Assembly: GCA_905182995.1 (NCBI GenBank)
Contig: CAJJDP010000144.1
Span: 186,001-250,000, forward strand
Direction of reading: 5' to 3'
Length of the DNA: 64,000 nucleotides
From: Paramecium octaurelia
Taxonomy: Eukaryota > Ciliophora > Oligohymenophorea > Peniculida > Parameciidae
The notes beneath the pieces were generated by a model. It did no database searches, was not told the origin of the DNA, and was given only the letters and a program-made list of their open reading frames with translations. This document shows positions 27,293 through 37,291 of this stretch, in pieces (position 1 is the stretch's first letter; each line of letters starts with the position of its first letter). The position numbers and the translations under genes were made by a program.

Positions 27293-28358
27293 ATGTCAAC
27301 GGAAGAACCTGAAGCGTAGGGATGTGAATTGTTGGGAGGGTTTGGAATACTAGTGTAATCCATTCTGGGATTCCTTTGCTTTTTAGTCCTTGTCTGTAAT
27401 GAGTTCATTTTTATTTAATAGTCAAGAGACACATTGAGAAACCTAAGAGAGTTTGGAAAATATTTTTAATGGTAATTTTAGAGTACATAGGTAGGATACT
27501 GCTAAATAGTTTGTTAGTGCTGTTGTGCAGCATTTCTTAAATATTGGTTTAGCTTTATTGTTGAGTTCTGCAGATAGTGGAGATTAATGTCAATGGTACA
27601 TAATATAGTTAAGGTAGGTATTTTATTACTTACATGTTGGATTGCACTCTAGGCATGCTCATTAATTGTCTATTGATCACTCTCTTTGAAAAACTATTTC
27701 AAAAGTTGGGCTAGACGGTATGCATTTGAGTAATTCTTCTAGCAATTCCAAACTGGAAATTACTACACTATAACCTATCCTCAAATTACAACCTACTCTC
27801 TAAGTTCTGAGGATTAGACTGAAGCCAAAAAAGCCAAACCGAAAGTTGAGGTTGCTTATGGAGTGTATGTGTTTTAATTAACATTGTGGATTTTAATCGT
27901 TGTTGCAGTAAGATATCACTCAATAAACAAGAGCAAAATAATCCTCTACTTCTTCTAACTACTCTTGGGAGAATATTTATTGACGGCAGTATCATGGATG
28001 TTTCAACCTATAAACTAATATCCAGAACTCGAGCTTGTTATTGTACTAGTCATCATCCCTTTAATATTTAATGCTCTTTGCGTATCAAAACAGGTTATTA
28101 TAGTTTTGGGTACAAGATTCATTTCTCAAGAAAAGCAAATTCAAGAAGAAGGAGAAAACTGTTGTCTTGGATGCACTATACGAGAAATCTGACGAGCCCG
28201 TCGAAGTGGAAATAGTCGATGGAGACGAAAGCTCTAGACCTTCCATTGTAGGCATTGAATTACAGCCACAGTTAAAAAATAATGATTTAGTAATCACAGA
28301 AACTAAATCTGATATTGAATTAAGCGAATAATAAACTAATTCATCAAATGAAATTTGA
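27293..28358 (+). CDS. STIMATE-family (TMEM110) multi-pass ER membrane protein
   Basis: Six introns (22-26 nt) restore 307 residues starting MSTEEPEAQGCELLGG. Several membrane segments: GILVQSILGFLCFLVLVF, then KRHIEKPKRVWKIF, MDTAKQFVSAVVQHFLN, CQWYFITYMLDCTLGML, VYVFQLTLWILIVV and ELVIVLVIIPLIFNAL. The order KR..E.PKR.W.IF / D.(S/A)KQ / WYF...LD.TLG matches the STIMATE family, ER proteins that in animals promote STIM-Orai calcium entry at ER-plasma membrane contacts; yeast has a vacuolar relative. The C-terminal 100 residues are soluble and acidic. Family call from pattern recognition; the calcium role in ciliates is inference. Confidence 0.75.
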
Positions 28359-28589
28359 TGAGGATAGTAACTTTTTCTATTTTTATTTAATAATACTGTT
28401 GTTATTTAAGTTCATCATTATATATATTTATGTTGTATCTTAAGCTAAGATTATACTGAATTTTTCAAAACCAATATTTTATCTAAAATCAAGATATTTA
28501 CAATTTAAGATACAGAACTGATACTATTATTGAGATATAATAATAAATAATATTAATAATCAATTTGTTAAATTCTGTAATCATTTTCA

Positions 28590-29042
28590 TCAATTTTATT
28601 TAATTGGAATTTAAACTTAATTATTTTAACTAACATTGATTTAATTTTGATACTAGTAATATCCAGCTTGTTGGATGTTTGGTTAAGGAATTTGAAACTA
28701 ATTAACATGTACAAATGGATGTTATTGTACAATTTGAGGATTCTAAAATTTAATACTATTAATTACATGTTATCCTTAAAGCAGGGTCATATTTAAGGGG
28801 ATCCTATCCTTATAATCACTTCTACATAAGAAGAAACTTGCTATCAAGGCTATCAACCCTAAAACAAAGACAGAAAATGTGAGTATTCCGTAGACATTAC
28901 TACGAATAACCGAATTATAGCAAAATGCTATAAATGATATCTTTACAACTACAAAACAAATCAAAATTATCCATTTTTTATCACATTTGCAGGGCTATTG
29001 GTCCACAACCAGTTCTCTACATTTTGAACATTAATAATACAT
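28590..29042 (-). CDS. Small two-TM protein with Cys-rich head and Gln/Asn tail
   Basis: Single exon, 150 residues. MYYQCSKCRELVVDQQPCKCDKK gives a CxxC...CxC head that could bind zinc. Two hydrophobic helices follow (WIILICFVVVKISFIAF and YGILTFSVFVLGLIALIASFF). The C-terminal 55 residues are rich in Gln, Asn and Pro, with most Gln as TAA/TAG. The change from Cys head to membrane core to low-complexity tail is clear, so it is likely coding. No family recognised. Confidence 0.6.
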
Positions 29043-29342
29043 TTTATTAAATATAGTTTTGATATTCTCTTTTGAACTCTTAAATTTAATGTAGCAACAG
29101 AATTTAAATCAATTTAACAGAATTTCTCAGATTGCCATAAATAATTTTAACAAAGGGAGATATAATAGATTATCATAAAATAATCAAGCTTATATATATT
29201 TTATTCAAAAATCAGTAAAAATACAATAAATTGTTAAATAAAGATAGAAAAAATGAGTATGAATAAACTGTAAAACTAATATTTACTATAATTGATTTCT
29301 TATTAAAATTTTAATTTAAACAATTTAAAATATTAAAATCTG
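29043..29342. other. Intergenic spacer
   Basis: About 300 bp between two minus-strand genes, AT-rich, no gene seen. Confidence 0.35.
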
Positions 29343-30661
29343 TCAACTTCTATTTTTATCGTCATTCCAAGCTTAATTAAGTTCGTAAAATACTCTTTCA
29401 GCAATGTACCTCTATTATGGAGGAGTCTAGTTATGCTTATCTGGATGAACAATCAATAAAGCTTGACGATACTTTAACTAAAATATTTATAGATATTAAG
29501 TACTTTAACTTTGCCATCAGTCATCAAATCACCAAATGAACATTACCAACCTGTTCCCTCCCACAAGACTTCGTTCAATGTAGAAAGTAACAATCTTAAA
29601 TTATTTCTTACGTTATTTTTATAAGCCCATTTTAATATTTTCGGTTCTATTTCCTCTTTAGCCTATTGTCTTTACTCATTATAATCTGCCTCATCTTACC
29701 AGATCTTTTGTAAACCCTCTGCTGCTTATTCTACTCTCATATCAACAATTTGTTTATCTGTCAATCCCTCGTATTAATCATTCGATTATTATGATTATGC
29801 CTATTAATTTGGAGCATCAAATGAAAACAAATCTTGCCCATCTCTCTTTTGAGATTGTTCATTTTAGGGATTGACTTTCTTCTCTACTTCAAATTCAAAT
29901 AGATCCTCTCCCTTTTTTGCCTATTACTGTGATGGTTTTTGTTAGAATTGTGCAAATTGAGCATCATTCTATTCTGGTTGAGGATTCAATCCAGAATATT
30001 GAAATTAGTCTTAGTCATTTTAGAGAATGGTTGGTTAGAATTGTTGGAAATTCTAAAAGTTAGTATTATTTTAATTGCTCATATCTAAATCTGCCTGACT
30101 GATTGGTTGGGATTGAGTATGAAGATTATTTGGTTTGAAATCAAATTTCTCGAATGCTTCCAAAAGATCTCCACTTTGACTAGTCCCATTTGATTAATTA
30201 CTCAATTGTCTATTGCTCTGTCTCTCACCACCTTACTATGCAACAGGCTGTAGAGTTTATTTTGAATTTTAATACTATTGCAATTTTGGTGATTAATTGG
30301 ATTATTATTGATATACCCTATTTTGAGTTTATGGTGATGATTGAATAGTATTTTTTGAGAGCTTTAGATCTCCTACTGTCTAATCTTATTGCACACTTTC
30401 AACCATTTTTTTGGCTATCCTACTATACGAAAGATCTTAGAGAGTCAATATTTTAACAAAAACAGTATCATTGACAACTGGCACTTTGGCATTTGGATTA
30501 GAGATATCAAACCAGGCATGTCTATGAATGAATTTAATCAATTACGTTTTTGGTTCAATGTCTTAAACAAATATTTTAAATCGAATATGGTGACTAGTAA
30601 TTTTAAAAGGGAATTGCTGTAGTATATTTTTAACAACAAGCTACATTATAAATTACATCAT
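29343..30661 (-). CDS. Auxilin-like J-domain protein
   Basis: 430 residues with one 26-nt intron inside the J domain. The C-terminal J domain is of the auxilin/GAK type: VLWEGTGWQCSFGDLM, then VKLKYRQALLIVHPDKHNQ with the HPD that activates Hsp70. It probably drives clathrin uncoating. The central 250 residues are Gln/Asn/Pro-rich with repeated FDF/FEF-like short motifs (EKFDFKP, DLFEFEVE, DLFSFDAP), resembling coat-binding motifs. The N-terminal 65 residues form a separate conserved-looking block (PKTQLIKFIHRHAWFDIS) that I do not recognise. ATG at 30661 is the earliest in frame; 30646 is an alternative. Confidence 0.88.
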
Positions 30662-31000
30662 TTCTATACTTCCTCTCCTTAGAAAAAGAACATAAATTGT
30701 GTCTTTGGTTCATTCTGAAAAAAATATACAATAGGAACCTGTTTCATTAAATTATATATTAAATTTTTAATTCATGAATTATTTTCATATTGAATAAGCA
30801 GAATAGTACCATAGTAACACACATAAGGAGCACACATAATACATACTACTACATATCAATCTAGAATCAATTACAGATCTTCAAATCTAATTATTTAAAA
30901 GAATAACAATACTTTTTTATTCATTTAGTAGAACAATGTAAAAAAATAATAATAAAACTTAACATCTATTTTAATGTTATTATGAATTAAATTGAATAAA

Positions 31001-31378
31001 TCAACCACTGGTGTATTTGGTGACTGCCTTTGTTCCTTCTGAGATGGCATGTCTGGCCAATTCTCCTGGAAGAAGCAATTTGACTGCTGTTTAGATTTCC
31101 CTTGAACTGAGTGTTCTTCTCTTGTTGAATCTAACCAACTTGCTGGCTTCAAGAGCAATTCTATCAAAGATATCGTTGATGAATGAGTTCATAATGTTCA
31201 TAGCTTTTCTTGAAACACCAATTTCTGGGTGAACTTATCTCAAAACCTTGTAAATATACAAAGCGAATGTCTCTTATCGTCTTCTTGCCTTTTTTTTATC
31301 ATCTGATCCTTTCTTTGTCTTGACTGTTTTGACTGTCTTTTTAGCTGCATCAGCCTTTGGTGATTTTGATGGTGCCAT
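31001..31378 (-). CDS. H2B: Histone H2B
   Basis: Intronless, 125 residues. Lys-rich N-tail ([17 protein letters not shown]), then the H2B histone fold: [78 protein letters not shown]. Core nucleosome subunit. Only one TAA/TAG Gln pair, as expected for a highly expressed gene. The flanks are AT-rich with about 590 bp upstream, longer than most local promoters. Confidence 0.97.
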
Positions 31379-31964
31379 TTTAATTAATTTGAAAATAATA
31401 TTTATAAACCAAAACTTAATGTGCCTTTCTTGCAATTTGATTGGCTAATTAGGAATATTCGAAGTATAGTCTTTAAAATAATTAACAAGCATCTAAAACA
31501 TTATGACATCTCTTATTAGACAAAGAGAATGAGTTTGTGTAGATAAACAACTTTTTAAACAAAAATGTAATTATTGAAGATGGTTCAATCATTAACTACA
31601 TAATGACACTAAGCAATCCATTTGAATAATTTAACTCAAATTAATAATAAAAGCTTCAAGATATTAATATTGGTTATTCAATTGAAGGGGATGTTTTCAA
31701 AAGGAAGACTTCTAAAGAATATAGAAATTTTAATTATAAAACTATAATATTATAAATATCGCTATTGCTATTACTATCATAAAGCAGATTGATTAGTCTC
31801 TAATTCATTGTTAAAATAGTGATCATATCTGTACAAGACATCAAAAAATAGGATAAAATATGAAAAAATTAAATGAAATTTAATATATATATCTCTAACT
31901 TTATACTGCTGATTGAGTGAAGAATGATCTAAGAAAATACAAATAGAAATGCAATAATATGTAT
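31379..31964. other. Intergenic region upstream of histone H2B
   Basis: About 590 bp, AT-rich. Holds the H2B promoter. Short open frames on both strands are interrupted by TGA and have no recognisable product. Confidence 0.4.
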
Positions 31965-32359
31965 TCATAGTGCTCTTGAAGATTCCAAAGCTTTCTTGAT
32001 TAACTTATTCATAGCAAAAACATCAAGGCCTCCAAATTGAGCAATATATTTCCCTTTCTCAAATAAGTATACATATGGCAATGTAGTTGGAGCAAACTAT
32101 TTGACTATTTGATAACATCCTTCTTTTTCATGATCCACAACAAAGATATTGATGGCACCTGTCTATTAACTTAGTCTCTTTCTCTGTTGATCCAACTCTT
32201 TTTTCATTTAAGTAACTAGGTTCAAACTTGGTTGACACCTTGAAATAATGACTATACAAACCATTCTGCAGTAAAGATTAAGATGGCCACTCTTTCTTCG
32301 ATGAGAATAGATGCCTTGAATTCGTCAATGTTTTGAAGTGGAATAATTTTTGAGTCCAT
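31965..32359 (-). CDS. Thioredoxin-like protein lacking the active-site cysteines
   Basis: 123 residues with a 23-nt intron (GTGTCAACC...CCTAG). The fold is recognisable: EERVAILIFTAEWFVQSL, MKKELDQQ, GAINIFVVDHEKEG, the cis-proline region APTTLPYVYLFEKGKYIAQF and a final helix. Where thioredoxins have WCGPC this has WFVQSL, so no CxxC. It therefore should not do disulfide exchange and may act as a binding or chaperone module, as in the PICOT/GLRX3 Trx domain. Splicing within the neighbouring GTATAG instead would place a Cys near the site but breaks the frame. Its start lies 28 bp after the IMP4 stop. Confidence 0.7.
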
Positions 32360-32387
32360 TTAATAAATTAATTATTTACATACAATT

Positions 32388-33300
32388 TCATAATACACTT
32401 TTCTTACCGGCTGTGTTAATAAAAGTTCTTAATTACCATTCTACAATGGCTTCCTTTTATCCAATAGTACCCAAGGTTATTTTGTAAGGTTTTAATTCAA
32501 ATCGTGGGCCTTGTTCATTTAAATCAACTTGATTGAATGATTTCTAGTAAGTGTGATGTCTAAATTGAATGACTCCATTTTCATTGTGAAATGTAAGAAC
32601 TCTTTTGCTGTCAATTTTTGGAACTGGAAACAGATGCTTTAATACTGTAATCACTCTTTCACCTAGCTTGGTTGAGAAGTTGTCGAAGATCAAATGAGGA
32701 TACTACTCAGAAAGAGGGTCTAAGATAGTTATGATAATTAAACCTGCTCTAACATCTAAATCATGACGCAAAACAGCATTTTTTACTCCAAAATAAATAG
32801 TAGGACCCAAGGGCATATGGGATATGATTAATCCATCAGGTTCCCCTCGATGTTCATGTACAATTATTAAATCTGAGTAATTTTTCTGCTAACAATGAGT
32901 TACTAGATCCTTCACTACCAATGCTCCCCTATTGACTCTAGTACAATTTGGAAATATCAATCCCATCTCTTTCATTAAAGTAACCAATCTCTGAGATGGA
33001 GATCTGCTTGTTGTCAATGCAATCTGGGGTTCTCTATAAAAACTCATAGCATATTCATCATCTATATGAGTTCTTGGCACTAACGAATTAGGATACTGAT
33101 CAACCTATGGTATTATCATCCTAAGCATTGATTTCCTTTCTCAGATTCTCTTCATCCCTATATAGATCAGTAGGCACATTCTTCCTCTCTATTTCTGCAT
33201 TGAGCAATCTCATTTTGTTATCATACTTCTGCTTGGCTCGTTTTTCATCCTCTATTCTCATGAGGTACTCTTTTCTAAGTCTCACATTCTTTCTGAGCAT
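32388..33300 (-). CDS. IMP4: U3 snoRNP protein IMP4 (Brix domain)
   Basis: 287 residues after introns of 25 and 24 nt. Start [19 protein letters not shown] matches the family's basic N-terminus. Brix domain: [59 protein letters not shown] split around the domain core, then [14 protein letters not shown] and [18 protein letters not shown]. It works with MPP10 and IMP3 in U3-guided 18S rRNA processing in the nucleolus. The 24-nt intron (32720-32743) is a multiple of three and contains no TGA. The start codon is only 11 bp from that of the divergent neighbour. Confidence 0.95.
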
Positions 33301-33311
33301 TAATTAAAATT
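33301..33311. promoter_or_regulatory. 11-bp gap between divergent start codons
   Basis: Between the IMP4 ATG (minus, ending 33300) and the ATG of the plus-strand gene at 33312 lie only 11 bases, TAATTAAAATT. Both transcripts must start within this stretch or inside each other's coding region. The IMP4 start is fixed by family similarity; the other start could be wrong. Confidence 0.6.
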
Positions 33312-34160
33312 ATGAATAAAGACAATCAGAATGCTTAAGTGATTCTCAAGGCGAGTCTCGCAAGGACCAGAATTACCAAGATTCTATAAAAAAAGCCAGA
33401 CTTCCAATTAAAACTTAAGCTACATGCTCTAGACTCGATCCTTTCCAATTTGCCCACTGAAGAGGAGTCTCCTCCACAACAGGCATCGCTACCACTTTAA
33501 TCTTCTTCAGTACTCCACAGGGCTAAGGAAATAATTACAGCCAGAAAGCAAAATATAAATTTCGATTCCGTTTACTTGGAACTCAAGAAAGAGACGTTCG
33601 ATTAAGATTCGTTCAATCAATTGATTGTAGAAAATCTCGACAAATATACTCATCATCAAGATACAACCTTGAAGAAAGCTCCTCCCATGATAAAACACAA
33701 ATCTGAACAGCAAATTGTTCATGGATACTAGCTGTTACCGAAAGTTGCAATTAGTAATCAGATAAAACGAAAAAAGGAAACCATGAGGCAACTTAATTAA
33801 CAACTAAAAAGCGATCAATAGTTAGTTAAATAATAAACTTTGAGGGAGCTTTAATAAATGAAATTGCCCGATATTTTTTAAAGTGTTACTATCAATGATT
33901 TAAAATAAAAAGAAAACATCCAAAAATTCGTATTATAAGGAGAGTTTTATTAATAATGGAGAAAGTCCTTTAAACTAAATAAGCCTCCTTCTTTGGTTCA
34001 ATCTTTTAAGAGCATTAACTAATATTTGTTAGATTCAGCAGACTACTTAGATAAACTAAATAAAATTGATAGAAAACAAATAAAAGTTTAGATGGAGTCG
34101 TTGAATGAGTTTGCTGGGATTCAATATGGAAAATTGAAGATCAAAACAGATCCATGTTGA
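33312..34160 (+). CDS. Unknown basic, Gln-rich protein
   Basis: Intronless, 282 residues: MNKDNQNAQVILKASLARTR at the start, charged and helical through QIKRKKETMRQLNQQLKSDQ and a C-terminal segment LDKLNKIDRKQIKVQMESL. No signal peptide, membrane segment or known domain. Its divergent partner is IMP4, which hints only weakly at co-expression with ribosome biogenesis. GC is above the flanks over exactly this frame. Confidence 0.65.
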
Positions 34161-34974
34161 TCAAATAATTCCTCCAATATTTGTTCTACCATGTTATTAA
34201 TTTATTTATATGTAAAATAAAATAATTTTTTATGTATTTTACTTTTAATTAATTATCAACTTAAAAATTAATACTGAATGAAATTTCTTATGAAGCTGAT
34301 AAAACAATTCTTGCCATTACTTTACAACTTTTGATAATCAATCGTTTAAGAATAGTCATTTATCATTAATTTTAATTTGGTTTCATCAAAGGTTTACCTG
34401 AAAAACAAATATTGAATTTTATGAATTTTTGAAACACAATTTATGGATATCTATAATTATAAATATGATCGTTCGTCCAGTAATAGAATATATTATCACC
34501 GCTTTTTGAAAAAAATTGTATAATCCTATAATCATTTAATCTCAAATTTCATTATTGATATCATATAGTTGATAAATTGTTTTTATTAGTTATATGAAGA
34601 AAATCTTTAGTGTTTATTTTCAAATATTGACTTTACTTGTTTCTATTCATCTGTAATTAATTAGGTGTGAAAATATTATATTATATAATTTTTGCCAAGT
34701 TCCTAATGGTATTGGCGAGGCGTGTATTTTCACATTTGAACATTTGTAATTTTAAATGGTACCTTTACATTTAAATTATAGTTATATTAATTTATCAATA
34801 ATTTAAATAGTCTAAAGAAATTTCTATCTAAATAAATTGTTTTTGAAAAGATTTTTTGCTGGAAAACAAATATCTATTATTTTTTGATACATAGTAATTA
34901 AGTCCTTTTCATTTATTAGATTTTAAGAAATATTGTTTGTTTAATATATTATTTATCATTAAATATTAATTTTC
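34161..34974. other. AT-rich intergenic region
   Basis: About 810 bp between tandem plus-strand genes, very AT-rich, with no coding-like frame. A small GC patch near 34700 (CCTAATGGTATTGGCGAGGCG) has no partner I can identify. Confidence 0.4.
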
Positions 34975-36390
34975 ATGCTATTCATGCTTATTCTTATATC
35001 TTAAGCCTTAGGCGATTAAATAGTATTAACATAAATCTTGTGGAGAAATGGTGCATGTACACCAATTTATTGCAATTGGAAATGCAAGGAATTTGAATAA
35101 TAGGGAATGTTGAATGGATATTTGACACCCATAGGAACAAGATAACATTATGTTTTAGGATAATGGCTAAGAAAGAGATATATCGAGGATATGAAACTAT
35201 TGAGTTAGTTTTACAATGAAGCAGAAATCTACATTGAGAGCACAGATGTAAATAGAACGATACTGAGTGCATTGAGCAATTTTTAAGGCATGTACCCGAT
35301 GGGAACAGGTCCAAAAATTAATACAAATTTGAATCACTCTTACTTACTTCCACCGAATTAGAAAGAATTTGAAGATTTTGGAGATGAAGCCCTTCCAGGA
35401 TTATAACAAGCTGTTCCAGTGCATGTAAGAGAGAAGTAGTAAGATATATATCTGAGAGGGTATGATGCCTAGGCTTGTCCTAGAAATGAAGAATTCAGAA
35501 TCAGCAATGTCAATTCTAAACTATACTACGAAATTAATGATAGGGCTCAATCTTTAATATCGGATTTTGCATAATAGTTAGGGATTGTTGCATCTCAATT
35601 AGTATATTTGAATATCATTTAGAACATAACAGATTTATACTATTATCAGGACACTTTCGATTCTTGTCAATAAAATGGGTATGACTTACCGAAGCTAAAG
35701 GAGAGTACAAAGTCATAAATGCAACTTCTATAGTATCTCTATTTCTCTCTTGAACATAACATAGATTTTGAGTATTTGATTGAGACACATATTTTAGATA
35801 AACTTGTCTTTTGGCTACTCCATTTTTTACAAATGTGTTATTGAATATGGAGAATAAGATTAATAATCAAACAGAACATAAGTTTAGAATCTTCTCTGCT
35901 CATGCTGCAACTGTTTAATTGATTTTGAATGCTCTTAATCTAACATCAGTTGAATGTGTAAAATAGGTGTATTTCAAGGAGGAAGTATAAAATAAAAACT
36001 GTATCTACACATTTCCCGGTTATGCCAGCAATATTATATTCGAATTGTATAGAAAGTTAGGTCATGAGAATAAGTATTATGTTTAAGTATTGTATAATGG
36101 CACTTTGATGCCAATTTGTAATAATAAATACAAATGTGATTATGAGGAGTTTAGGGCCATAATTTAATTCTAAAATATTAAGAATTACGAGGATGAATGT
36201 TTAATTGTAATTTTTTAATCTAAAATTATAGTTTCCAAAAATAAAAAAACACGCAGCTCCTTTTTTACTTTAGGCAATTAGTGTAGAAATAACCATATTG
36301 TTCATTATCTCTTTTTGTATTGTTTATTTATTGAGAAGATAAAGAAAATTAGAAGAGTATACAAAAATAATTGAATAATTTGATGCTTGA
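34975..36390 (+). CDS. Histidine acid phosphatase family protein, probably inactive
   Basis: 454 residues, introns of 26 and 25 nt. Signal peptide MLFMLILISQALGDQ, a lumenal phosphatase-fold domain, a single C-terminal membrane helix (VEITILFIISFCIVYLL) and a short basic tail, like lysosomal acid phosphatase. Fold landmarks: GYLTPIGTRQHYVLG, YIESTDVNRTILSA (family ST D..R motif), NITDLYYYQDTFDSC. The catalytic RHGxRxP is instead RNGACTP (nucleophile His to Asn, first Arg kept) and the proton-donor HD is HA in FRIFSAHAATVQ. Without the nucleophile, phosphotransfer should be lost, so a binding or regulatory role is more likely. Seen directly; loss of activity is inference. Confidence 0.88.
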
Positions 36391-36541
36391 CATTATATAT
36401 TTTTTTATATACTAATTTATAAATCGCTTAGTGAAACATATTTGAAATCATCTAGAGATAGAAGGTTAGAATAAATTTTCACTGTTAATTGTATTATTAT
36501 TTTTCTAAATGAAAATATTCTAATGATTAAAAATTAATATT

Positions 36542-37265
36542 ATGAATAATAATATTGAATAAAAGACTTAAATTTAAATTCTCTAGTTTTTTGAGTATTA
36601 AAATTCGGTCCAAAATGAGATCGACAAATCCAAGAAGATCTTGTTAGCTTTATTGGATTAGAAAAAGAAATAGTATAATGACAAGATCCTTTAACAAAAA
36701 GAGATTCAAATGTAGCAATAAAAATAAATTGATTAATACAAAAAAGTAGTTGAAGAACAGCAATCGAAGTTAAAATCTAAAGGAAATAAAGAGTCTGTTT
36801 AGATTTAAATTGGTTAACTGATTTCATACCAATAGGAATAAAACCAAAAGATTGAGTCTCTTATTGAATAATCATGCAATGAGAATTCAAATTACATTAA
36901 GTTATAAGAGAAACTCATTAGTAATTATTGAACACAACTATTTATTAGAATGTTAAAATGATATCAATCAACTAAAGGAGGAACGAGAAATGAAGGAGAA
37001 ATTGATAATATAATTATAGCAAATTACTGGAGTGTACTTGGAATATGACTATCATCAAAAGATTCTTGACATCCAGCTGGAATACAATCAGAATGTTCAC
37101 ATTCAAATCAAACTTGAAGATAAATTAAGAAGTAAATAATTTGAAATCTACAACATAGTTCATACCATAAATCCTAAGAATGAACATTTCTACTAATTAA
37201 TCAAGGAATTCAATTAAGACAATTAATTGGATAAACTCATATAAAGGATCTAGTTATTTAATTGA
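36542..37265 (+). CDS. Coiled-coil protein
   Basis: 231 residues with one 28-nt intron. Almost entirely heptad-like coiled coil rich in Gln, Lys, Glu and Ile: SKKILLALLDQKKKQYND, QMQQQKQIDQYKKVVEEQQ, CQNDINQLKEEREMKEKL. No Cys-rich, catalytic or membrane segment. Very many Gln are TAA/TAG. It starts about 150 bp after the phosphatase gene and converges on the sterol-binding gene with 26 bp between stops. Likely structural. Confidence 0.65.
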
Positions 37266-37291
37266 TATCTTATATGCATATATATAAGTAA

